64,000 nucleotides of DNA, taken from contig CAUYUJ010000677.1 of assembly GCA_963575745.1 (NCBI GenBank), positions 46,738-110,737 on the forward strand, written 5' to 3'. Below the pieces are notes generated by a model that was given only the letters and a program-made list of their open reading frames with translations, was not told the origin of the DNA and did no database searches. The stretch comes from Prorocentrum cordatum (taxonomy: Eukaryota > Sar > Dinophyceae > Prorocentrales > Prorocentraceae). Positions 55,934 through 64,000 of this stretch are shown here, piece by piece; the stretch's first letter is position 1, and the number at the start of each line of letters is the position of its first letter. Made by a program: the position numbers and the translations under genes.

Positions 55934-58900
55934 TCAGTCCATGAGGCCCTCCCAGAAGGCGGCGCACTCCTCCTGTACCAGGGAGCGCGGTACCGCATCC
56001 AGGGAGACCTTCACTGCGTAAGGATTCCTGCCTCGGCGCAGGAGCGAGAGGCGGTACCCTGCGGTGGGGTTCGCTGGAGCCCCTCCGCAGGCACCAAGGA
56101 GCTTGCACCCCCCTTCGCTCGAGAAAACACCGCACCGATCGCAGAAGGTGTACTGGCCCACGCGGTGCAGCTCGTGTCCAAGAGCCGCACCGCGAAGGGC
56201 GGGAGAGATGTCTCCTTCCCCGTCCCCCCGCCCCAGCTCGACACCCCAACGACGATCCACCCTCATCTTACCCTGGCAGGGCCTGCGCGCCAACGCGCGT
56301 CTGGCCTTGCTGGAGAAAGCCTTGCGGCCACACGTCGCGCACCGCCACGCCCCCCTCCTCCAGAGGAGGACGTGGGCGCGAGCACCCTTGGGCGGCCCCT
56401 GCCGCCGTCGGCGGGCTCCGCGGGAGCCCGCGGCAGGCCTCCCCGTGGAATCCCCGAAATCCGCAGTCCGCCCCGTCACCCCCGCCACCAGAGTCAGCAC
56501 CGCCTGGACCTCCGCCGAGCGGGTGGTCCAGGTCTGGGTCTTCCACGGGGGAACCTCCTGCATGTCGGCCCCAAGGCGGGCTTCGCTGTCTGCCAATTGA
56601 TTCCCTTGAAAATCGAGACGGCTCTCGTGGGAGTCGTCCTTGGGCCCACGAGCGTGGGCTTTCACCTTGACGGCCTGGAAGTCGCCTTCCTGGCCGAAAC
56701 TGTCCTGGAGCAGGGCCCAGACCCTGCCCCAGAGGTCGGCGTGCGGCCTCCGAGGGCTGCAGCACCAGCGGGGGCCCCTACGGAGGCCTCGGATGACCGA
56801 ACTATTGTCGATCCCTACCCGCAAAGGCGGGTGAGCGCTAGCCAGCAGCTTGAGCAATCCATACAATTCGGCACGGAGGACGGAGGCGAGACTACGCAGC
56901 CCTGGGAGGGTACCCCGCATGGCCTTGACAGCCCCCCCGTCCTGGTCCAGGAAAACGTAGCCCCAGCCGAAACTCTTGAGCCCTGGAGGGCCTCTGGCCG
57001 AGCCGTCGGAGTAGGCCCAACCTGAGACCAACGGGGGATTCACAAAATCGGGATTTTCTTCTTCTCGGGCAGAAATCCAATCAGACAGTGGGTCCTCCAA
57101 GGGGTGCTCGTGAAGCCCACGGGGGAAGAGGAGGGAATCCGAGGAGGAGGTTTCAGCACGATGCACGATCCCTTGGAGGCCCTCATCCTCGGCGACGGTG
57201 GCTCTCGCTGCTCCTCGGGCTGGGCAGCGGCAGAAACGATGGTGCTGGCATCCGACTTCAGCGCCACAGGCTTGACAGGACCTGTCGTCCCCGAATCCAG
57301 CACCCCAGACTTTCTCTTGGGTCCAGAAATCACGGCCCATGTAGGCCAGGATAGCCGATCGCCTCTGCGGCGATCGGTTAGCCTTTCGTCGAAGGAGAGC
57401 CCGAATGGGCTCGAGGAAGGGACGGGTGATCCCGAGGTCCCTGGAGGCCGCCCAGGAGGTCATCACCGCGAATTCGAGACGGGACCAGATCAGCTTCTTG
57501 AGACACTGCGGGGCCGTCCTACGCAACTCCCACTGCTGCCCGAGATGGTCGAAGAAAACGTGAGGGGCAGGCCACGTCCCAGAGAGGATTCGGAGAGTGG
57601 CCCAGACGGCTGAGGCAGGTCCTTTTATCTGTCTCCAGGGGCTGCTCCCAGGCGTGGCGGCAGCGGCCGTCGCGACAGCTCTGCGCCACCCCGCAGCCAT
57701 GAGTTCCTCATGGCTGCCAGCAAAGACGGCCTCCGCCCATTTGAGCAGCGGCTTCGTGCGCGCGTCGACCAGGGGGTCGCAGCGAAGCGTCCACAGGCGC
57801 AGCAGTCGGTCCTTACCGATTGCATTCCCGCCAAGCGCCGAGGCCATGAGGGCCCTCGCTTGGGTGAGACGAGTCGGGTCCATTCCGAGGCAGGCCGCCC
57901 CATGCAGCACGGAAGGGAGGAAGCCCATGCGCGCGACTTGAAAAGTGCGCGCGCCCTGCTTGCCACGACTCGATAGCTTGCTTCTACGCCGCCGAGCGCT
58001 CTCCATCCTGGCGTCGGCTCGCGCGCGCAACGACGCAACTCCTCCTCCCGCCGAGTCTACGCCGAGCTGCGTGCTGCTAGCCTGGACCTCCAGTCCAAGG
58101 CTATGGGCCCAACCTTTGATGCGAGCTCGCAGGGAGCGCTGCGCTGTCATGATAAACCCCTTGCCCGTTGGCTTGTCTGGTCGGACCCTGAAGACGGGGA
58201 TCCCACGGGCCTCCATTTCTTCTATGTGTTGGGTCGTGGCCGCATGCAGCGAGGCCGAGACATCCGTCTCCGCACCTCGCGCCTGAATGCTTAACTCGTC
58301 GACAAAGAGCTTCGGCGGCACTGCAGGGTGCTCTTGCGCCAGCCCGTCCACGACTGACAAGATGGCTAGCTTGAGGCATCTCGTGCCCCCGCTACTGCCA
58401 GCAATGACTGCAGAGAATGTGGCCGCCGAGTGAACCGACACCACGCCGCGGAACGAGACAAAACGCGTGGCCGTGTATATCGAGATAAGGAGCTTCAAAA
58501 GCTGCAACCGAAACTGATGCTTGGGCGCCTCAGCCCACAGCAGGTACATCGTGATGTGCTCGAACGCCTTCTCCAAGTCCAGGACCGCTGTGCCCGTTAC
58601 CTCTCCAGGCTGGGCTCCTTCGTCAAACAACATTTGCTGCCGTATCGCATCCTCCGAGCCCCCGATTGGCGCCGCGAAGTCGTAGTCCCGCCGAATCTCC
58701 CGCTCCCAGTCGTGGAACAGGTGCGAGTGCGCGCGCTCCACCAGCCGCGTGCCAGTGGTGAGGAGGCCGATGGGCCTGGTCCCCCCGCCCTGCTTGGCCA
58801 GCAGGAAGTGCATCACGTAGCGCAGCTGAGGGGCCACCTGGCCGTGCGCGACACGTAGGCGACGAAGGCGGCCAGGAACTCGAGCCCTTCGCCCCCCCCA

Positions 58901-61595
58901 AGCTCGCGAACCACCTGGGGTGCCAGTTGTCCACCCCGACCCCCGTGTGCTCGGGGAAGGCCCTGCAGATGGACCTAATGTCGTCCGCTGTCGGCTTGAC
59001 CATGCTGTACTCGAAGGTGGCCGACCCCCAGGGACGAGGGAGCTCGCCTCGGCTCTGGGCGCCGTGGGAGGTCCAGAGGTCGATCCACTTCAGCGCCTCC
59101 AAGTCGACCGCAGCCTGAGGGCACGTCATGTCCAGGTTGGTGCGCCCTCGGGCCCCAAGCGCGGGGTCGACTCCCTGGCGCCACTTCGACATGCGGTGGA
59201 CGAAGCCCGCACCTCCTTGCGAGCCGTCCTTGGGCCTCTGGCGCCACGCCTTGGCCCTCTGGGCTCGGAGGCCCTGCTCGATGACGTGGGCCTGCTGCGT
59301 GGCCCGACGCTGCAGCTCCATGGCTCTGGGGGCGTCCTCCCAGAGCGCGTCGCCGTCCCAGGTGAGGTCGCCCAGCGCGAGGAGCTCGGCGTGCACGGCC
59401 TTGGCGTCGTCGCCCAGCGCGTCGCACCAGCGGGCAGCGCCGTGGTGGAGGCGCCTGCGCAGGCGCCGCCGCTGGTCGGCATGCGGCTGCCAGTCGCGCC
59501 GCTGACGGGCCGCCTGCGCCAGCCAGACGATGTCGCCGACGCGGCTGGCCACCCAGCGCCATGCCCTGGAGCGCGTGGTGCCCCTGGGCCTCGCATGCGC
59601 CTCTGGGCCTGCGATCGGGGCTCGGGCCCGTCGGGGGTGACGCCCCCTGCCAGTGTAGTCGGCCTCGCCGACGAGGTCGTGGATGCCCTGCAGGTCGTGC
59701 TCGGCCGCCGCCGAGAACCCAGCCCACAGCTCCTCCAGCTCGGCGTCGGTGTAGCTTGCGTCACTGTCGAGGGTCGGCCAGGCTGGAGGCCCCCGACGAC
59801 AGCCCACAGGGGGGCGAGTCGGGAAGGCACGAGGCTTGACCAGCCTCCAGCCTAGCCGCTCCCGCAGAGGCCTCTCCGTCGTGATGGCGACGGGGCTGTG
59901 CGGGGCGGTGGGCGCGTCGAGCACCTCCGCTGCACCGAAGGCTGACGCGATGCGCGTGTCCACCACGAAGTAGTCGATGACCCTCCCGCCGCCCTTGCCC
60001 TTGCAGGTGGGGGCGGCCGAGGAGAATATGGTGCCCCCGACGTCGGCCACCCAGCCCGTGGCCATGGGCGTGTCGGGGGTGTTGTTGAAGTCGGCCTGGA
60101 GGACCCACGGGGTGTCGTCGGCCCTCGCCAGCTCGCCGATGGCGTCCAAGATGGGCAGGTTGCGAACCGTCCAGCCCTCGGTGACCCAGAAGTAGGCGCT
60201 GAGGACCATGAGGCCACCGCGAAGAAACCCAGGAGTCCAGGCCGCCACCAGCCTTCCTGGCGAGCCTGGCGGCGAGAAGTCGAAGGTGTCCACGCCCTCG
60301 AGGTAGGTGAGGCCCACGCAGCGCGGGGCGACGATCCCCACTCCTGCCACTCTGCCGCCACCTGGCCCCGCAGCCGCGGGAGCGAGGGCGACGGTGAGGT
60401 GCCTCTGGAAGCAGCTGGCACTGATCTCGCCGACGTAGTCGCTGGTGAGGTGGTGCTCCTGAACCAGCATGATGGTGTTCCTGCCCAGCGGCATCTCGTC
60501 CAAGTGGTCGACGAGAGTGCCCCAGGCGCTGCCGTTGAGGCCCCTGAGCACCATGCCAGGCTTGGCGTGGCGCCCCTTGCCCCGCGATCGGGCTTCCAGT
60601 ATCCCTCTCCCCAGCTGGGCTGCATCGGCCACCCCCCCGTCAGGGGAGCCGAGCTGGGGGCGCTCGTGTCGAGAGGCGTCGACCACCCGCACGTCTGCGG
60701 CTCTCCGTCCCACGAGCACATCGCTGAAGGCATCGGCCACCCGCCTGTCGGCGGCATCAGCGAGAGGGGCGCATGGGGAGAGGCATCGGCCACCCGCGCA
60801 TCCGCGGCTCTCCACTCATGCGTCACTGGAGCCTCTTCCGAGGCGCTGCCGTTGAGGCCCCTGAGCACCATGCCAGGCTTGGCGTGGCGCCCCTTGCCCC
60901 GCGATCGAGGCTTCCAGTATCCCTCCCCCCAGCTGGGCTGCATCGGCCACCCCCCCGTCAGGGGAGCCGAGCTGGGGGCGCTCGTGTCGAGAGGCGTCGA
61001 CCACCCGCACGTCTGCGGCTCTCCGTCCCACGAGCGCATCGCTGAAGGCATCGGCCACCCGCCTGTCGGCGGCATCAGCGAGAGGGGCGCATGGGGAGAG
61101 GCATCGGCCACCCGCGCATCCGCGGCTCTCCACTCATGCGTCACTGGAGCCTCTTCCGAGGCGTCCGTGGCCGTGCTCGAGGCTGAGCTGAAGTCCAGCC
61201 GTCGGAGCCACGGCGCGAGCAGCTGGCGACGGAGTGTGTCCGCGCCCCTGAGCGCCCGCCGTGCCCAGGTGTCCGAGGAGGAGCTGTCGCCGTCCCCGTC
61301 CAGGATGTCAAGGCCCTCATCGATGGCTGGGACGTGGGCGCTCGTCCCCACGATGAAGGCCACCCGCTTGGGCCCAGGCTGCAACTGCCTGCCCGCCCTT
61401 CGGAGCGACTCCTCCAGGTCGGGCGGAGGAGGCGTACCCCATGTAGTGGTAGTACTCGTAGAAGTAGTGGGGGTCGTCGCGACCCCGTCGATGTCTGGTG
61501 GGGCGGCTGGCGCTCCTCGCCTTCGCGCGGCAGTCCTGCCCCGACCACGGCGTGGGCGCTGTCGCCACCGTCGCCAGCCCTGCGGGGCTGGTCCT
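55934..61595 (-). pseudogene. LINE-B ORF2: APE endonuclease, RT, RNase H polyprotein with frameshifts
   Basis: Read from about 61595 downward. A Gly/Pro/Ser-rich leader contains VAFIVGTSAHVPAIDEGLDI and a duplicated 106-residue segment. The endonuclease has LVQEHHL (about 60465), LQADFNNTPD (about 60090) and APHSPVAIT (about 59895). RT shows HTGVGVDNWHPRW (about 58930), GGGTRPIGLLT, motif A VLDLEKAFE (about 58575), a GSSGGTR segment, and motif C FVDEL (about 58300) where DD is usual. SCQACG...CQHHRFC lies at about 57250. RNase H has YSDGSARG, RAELYGL, GIDNSSVI and GNQLADSEA (about 57015-56570). Zinc motifs at the end are WRCATCGRKAF and CDRCGVFSSEGGCKLLGAC. Frame changes occur near 60595, in a G8 run near 58900, and near 58833. 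No ATG is near its start, and its frame is +1 to ORF1. Confidence 0.88.
60531..61165 (-). repeat. 318-bp in-frame tandem duplication in LINE-B ORF2 leader
   Basis: GCCGTTGAGGCCCCTGAGCA occurs at 60531 and 60848, and CACTGGAGCCTCTTCCGAGG at about 60825 and 61143. The copies are nearly identical; a one-base deletion (CGATCGGGCTT versus CGATCGAGGCTT) in the copy nearer the endonuclease causes the frame change near 60595. The encoded segment is built of smaller VADASPH / GGWPM-type repeats. Confidence 0.93.
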
Positions 61596-62741
61596 TCAGG
61601 CTGTGCTGGAGGATCCGTCAGCAGCTGGAGGCTTGGCGGCTGCCCGCTCCAAGATCCTGGCTCGGACGTCCTGTGCCAGCTCGCGCTTGGGAGTCCTGCC
61701 TGGGGCCCCCGCAGGAGCGGTGGGGCCTGCAGCGCCGCCGCCGCTGGCTGCAGCAGCGTCGCGAGCACCGTCAGCGCCACCAGGGGGAGGAGCTGGTGGC
61801 CCCCCTGTGGGAGCCGCCTTGGGCGCGGCCGCCACTGGCTGCTTGCCGTCGGCCGTCCCGCCTCCTGGGCCACCTTTGCCTGCCGCCTTGCCCGCGGGCG
61901 CCGCTGAGGCGGGAGCGGCGGCGGCCTCTGGAGGTGGGGGCTCCGACCGAGCCCTCTTGCTCTTGAGCCTGTCGCTGAAGGCCTTGAGGTCCGCTCGCAT
62001 CGCGGCGAGCCCCTCAGCCGCTGGGCCGAAGTGCCGCTTGACCTCGGACTGGACCTGCTTGACGAATTGGCCCATCTGCTCCTCGAACTGGCGGTGCTCC
62101 CCAGGCGGGATGTCGAGTCCCTCGAGATCGAACGCCTTGCCTGGCCGCACGCTGAGGAGGTCCAGGTCGCCCTCGAGCAGCTGCGAGAGGTCCAGGGCTG
62201 GCGTGGGCTCCTCCACAGGCGCCGCGGCCTTGGGCGCCGCTCGAGCGTAGGCCGCCTGGACCGCCGCTTCGGCGTCGGCGACCTCGAGGACCCAGGTCTC
62301 CCGCTGCTCCTTCTGGTCCTGCAGCCACTGCTCGCCCTCGGAGATGCCCTCGATGGTCCGCTTGAGCGCTGCCTCGGCCCTGCGCAGCCGCGCCTGGGCC
62401 TGGTTGAGGGCGACGTCTGGGTGCACCTCCGGGGGTTGCACGCGGGCGAGCGCCTCGAGGTGCTGGGCGGACTCGGCGTCGCCGTCGGGGATGGTGGCCC
62501 GCAGCTGCTTGAGGAGCTCCTCGCGGTTCGGCTTGACCGAGGGGCGGCTGCGGCGCCGCGAGGAGGCGCCACTGGGGCCCCAGGCGCCCTGCGGGGCTCG
62601 TTCTTGAGAGGTGGCTGGCTGCAGGCCCCTCTTGCACATGTAGCACTCCGACCTGGTGGCCCAGTTCCACTTATATCCACATCCCCTGCACTTCGCGTAC
62701 TGGCTTCCAGTTAGCTGATCATCCTTCGCCTTGCGCCCCAT
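61596..62741 (-). CDS. LINE-B ORF1: zinc-finger, coiled-coil protein (intact)
   Basis: 381 codons from the ATG at 62741, chosen because it is the first in this frame that precedes the conserved zinc finger and lies 166 nt after the spliced leader. The zinc finger uses C18, C21, C33 and C36, with W25 and N26 between, resembling a RanBP2 or zinc-ribbon fold. Residues of about 57-70 are basic (SSRRRSRPSVK). About 110-167 is a long charged helix, likely a coiled coil (LNQAQARLRRAEAALKRTIE, LQDQKEQRETWVLEVADAEA). LKSKRARSE is a plausible nuclear-localisation signal, and the rest is a long Ala/Pro/Gly-rich tail. By LINE analogy it would bind the element RNA and help form the ribonucleoprotein. It overlaps the ORF2 frame at its end. 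Confidence 0.82.
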   Translation of the reverse strand: MGRKAKDDQLTGSQYAKCRGCGYKWNWATRSECYMCKRGLQPATSQERAPQGAWGPSGASSRRRSRPSVKPNREELLKQLRATIPDGDAESAQHLEALARVQPPEVHPDVALNQAQARLRRAEAALKRTIEGISEGEQWLQDQKEQRETWVLEVADAEAAVQAAYARAAPKAAAPVEEPTPALDLSQLLEGDLDLLSVRPGKAFDLEGLDIPPGEHRQFEEQMGQFVKQVQSEVKRHFGPAAEGLAAMRADLKAFSDRLKSKRARSEPPPPEAAAAPASAAPAGKAAGKGGPGGGTADGKQPVAAAPKAAPTGGPPAPPPGGADGARDAAAASGGGAAGPTAPAGAPGRTPKRELAQDVRARILERAAAKPPAADGSSSTA

Positions 62742-62829
62742 GCGCGGCCGTGAAGAACTGATCTCCTGCCCAACCAGTACAGTAAGGGAGGCTCCACGGA
62801 GCAGTGAAAATGTGAAGGCGCCTGCCTTA

Positions 62830-62867
62830 CCCAGCAGGCCCCTGATGCGCGGGCCGAGCCTGCTGGG
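62830..62867 (-). other. Hairpin in the LINE-B 5' leader
   Basis: CCCAGCAGGC (62830-62839) and GCCTGCTGGG (62858-62867) are perfect 10-bp inverted repeats with an 18-nt loop, between the spliced leader and ORF1. It could be an RNA signal for protein binding or translation, but this is untested. Confidence 0.6.
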
Positions 62868-62907
62868 CAGGCTCCTGGTCACTGAAACCACCTCGAGAAA
62901 TGGTTTA

Positions 62908-62928
62908 CTTGAGCCAAAATGGCTACGG
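62908..62928 (-). other. Genomic dinoflagellate spliced-leader (DinoSL) sequence
   Basis: The reverse complement reads CCGTAGCC through ATTTTGGCTCAAG, a perfect match to the 21 invariant bases of the dinoflagellate leader. The next base outside (62929) would give C, which the leader does not use at its variable first position, so the match is 21 nt and the border falls exactly here. It defines the 5' end of LINE-B. No splice donor follows, so it is not an SL RNA gene. Confidence 0.95.
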
Positions 62929-63437
62929 GAGGAGGAGGAGGAGGAGGAGGAGAGGAGGAATGAGGAGGAGGAGGAGGAGGAGGAGGAGGAGGGAGGAGGA
63001 GGAGAGGAGGAGGAGGAGGAGGAGGAGGAGGAGAAGGAGGAGGGAGGGAGGGAGGGAGGGAGGGAGGGAGGGAGGGAGGAGGAGGAGGAGGAGGAGGAGG
63101 AGGAGGAGGAGGAGGAGGAGGGGAGGAGAGGGGAGGAGGAGGAGGAGGAGGAGGCGGGGAGGAGGAGGAGGAGGAGGGTAGGAGGAGGGGAGGAGGAGGA
63201 GGAGGAGGAAAGGAGGAGGAGGAGGAGGAGGAGGAGGAGGAGGGGAGGAGAGGAGGAGGAGGAGGAGGAGGAGAGAGGAGAGGAGGAGAGAGGAGAGGAG
63301 GAGGAGGAGGAGGAGGAGGAGGAGGAGGAGGAGGAGGAGGGAGGAGGCAGGAGGAGGGAGAGGAGGAGGAGGAGGAGGAGGAGGAGGGTGGCGGGGGGGG
63401 CGGGGGGGGGAGGGGGAGGGGGAGGAGGAGGGTGCCA
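62929..63437 (+). repeat. Imperfect (GGA)n microsatellite, 0.5 kb
   Basis: GGA/GAG triplets with a GGGA tetramer run at about 63042-63078 and G-rich degeneration after 63388. It is the insertion site of LINE-B. Confidence 0.96.
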
Positions 63438-63892
63438 TGTCCGCCTAGATGCCGTCGCTGCCGGGGCCGCGCGCCGCCGTTCGGCGCCCGGACGCTGCCG
63501 CGCCCCCATTCGTGGAGGCGCAGGACGTCGAAGCAAGCGAGCACGGCTGCCGACCCCGCGCAGGACGATCCCCCCGGCTTTTCGGCCCGGGCTCCGTTTC
63601 CGATGCCAGGGTGGACCTCGTCTTCCTGCCCCGGCGAGCGCCCGCCTTCCTTTCCCTTTGTCCCCCCCTCTCTCTTCCTCTGCCCTCGGCCTTTCCCCTG
63701 CAACTGCTGTTGCTGCTCCATTCCTCCCCCCCCCGCGATCTCTCCCTCTCTCCTCGCTGTCGTGGCCCTTCTTCCCCGCTCCCTGGCCCTGCCTCCTCCC
63801 ACCTCGGCCTCCCGCCCTCTGTCCTCCCCCCTCCTCCTGCTCCCGCTGGTGTTTTTTTCCAGGCGCCGCTGCGAGGTTTTGCAAGTGCATGC

Positions 63893-63895
<3 letters not shown>
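63438..63895. other. Non-coding C-rich stretch
   Basis: Pyrimidine-rich after 63650. No recognisable gene. Confidence 0.5.
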
Positions 63896-63990
<95 letters not shown>

Positions 63991-64000
63991 CACACACACA
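63896..64000 (+). repeat. (AC)n microsatellite reaching the window end
   Basis: About 50 AC units, one CAACAC interruption near 63988. Confidence 0.98.

Larger units (their letters stand above)
55825..62928 (-). mobile_element. LINE-B: nearly full-length non-LTR retrotransposon
   Basis: A 7.1-kb minus-strand element. It begins with a spliced-leader sequence (62928-62908), followed by a leader of about 166 nt with a hairpin, ORF1 (62741-61596, intact) and ORF2 (to 55934, frame-broken). A 109-nt 3' UTR ends in a short A5 tail (plus-strand TTTTT at 55825-55829). Both borders abut GGA repeats. It has the same gene order as LINE-A but differs clearly in sequence. It looks younger than LINE-A: ORF1 is uninterrupted and ORF2 has only about three single-base frame changes, so it is close to an intact copy. 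Confidence 0.9.

Noticed and set aside
58623-60815. LINE-B endonuclease frame as an independent gene starting at 60815
   Set aside because: The apparent start lies inside the 318-bp duplication. The frame is the continuation of ORF2 after a one-base deletion.

Overview
The window looks like nuclear DNA of a dinoflagellate. The decisive evidence is two genomic copies of the dinoflagellate spliced-leader (DinoSL) sequence, at 3207-3228 (+) and 62908-62928 (-). Each sits at the 5' end of a non-LTR retrotransposon (LINE). The rest fits a large, GC-rich dinoflagellate genome: dense trinucleotide microsatellites, many satellites, and decayed LINEs carrying RanBP2-like zinc fingers, APE-type endonuclease, reverse transcriptase and RNase H. 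The species cannot be named from the sequence alone. No bacterial operons, phage genes or CRISPR arrays are present.

Layout. 1-2.9 kb: GAT and GAC microsatellites and non-coding DNA. 2.9-9.8 kb: a 53-bp satellite interrupted by an almost full-length + strand LINE (LINE-A, 3205-9364) with a 16-bp target-site duplication. 9.8-19 kb: GGA/TCC microsatellites, a + strand LINE tail (LINE-D, 11.56-12.95 kb) and a badly decayed - strand LINE (LINE-C, about 13.6-18.96 kb). 19-26 kb: minisatellites, a 1.6-kb GAT domain, and the first copy of an apparently undescribed repeat element with conserved ends and a variable core (23923-24706). 26.7-28.5 kb: the only candidate host coding sequence, of unknown function. 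30.7-31.4 kb: the second, inverted copy of that element. 32.56-32.79 kb: a diverged fragment of the 18S rRNA gene. 33-49 kb: satellites, a long CTTGGGGCC-type higher-order array, a 154-bp near-perfect palindrome, and a small RT fragment (LINE-E, 41.6-41.9 kb). 49.3-54.2 kb: tandem repeats of 152, about 90 and 75 bp. 55.8-62.9 kb: a second almost full-length LINE on the - strand (LINE-B), inserted in a GGA microsatellite. The end of the window is GGA and AC microsatellite.

In both well-preserved LINEs, ORF1 (zinc finger plus coiled coil) is followed by ORF2 (endonuclease, RT, zinc motif, RNase H, C-terminal zinc motifs) in the +1 frame, with no AUG near the ORF1 stop. Only LINE-B ORF1 is intact; every ORF2 carries frameshifts or stops. 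The most interesting picture is of LINEs whose trans-spliced transcripts were copied back into DNA with the spliced leader attached, together with several short dispersed repeat families that I cannot assign to known classes. Frame breaks were found by hand translation. Some could be assembly errors, especially those in homopolymers.
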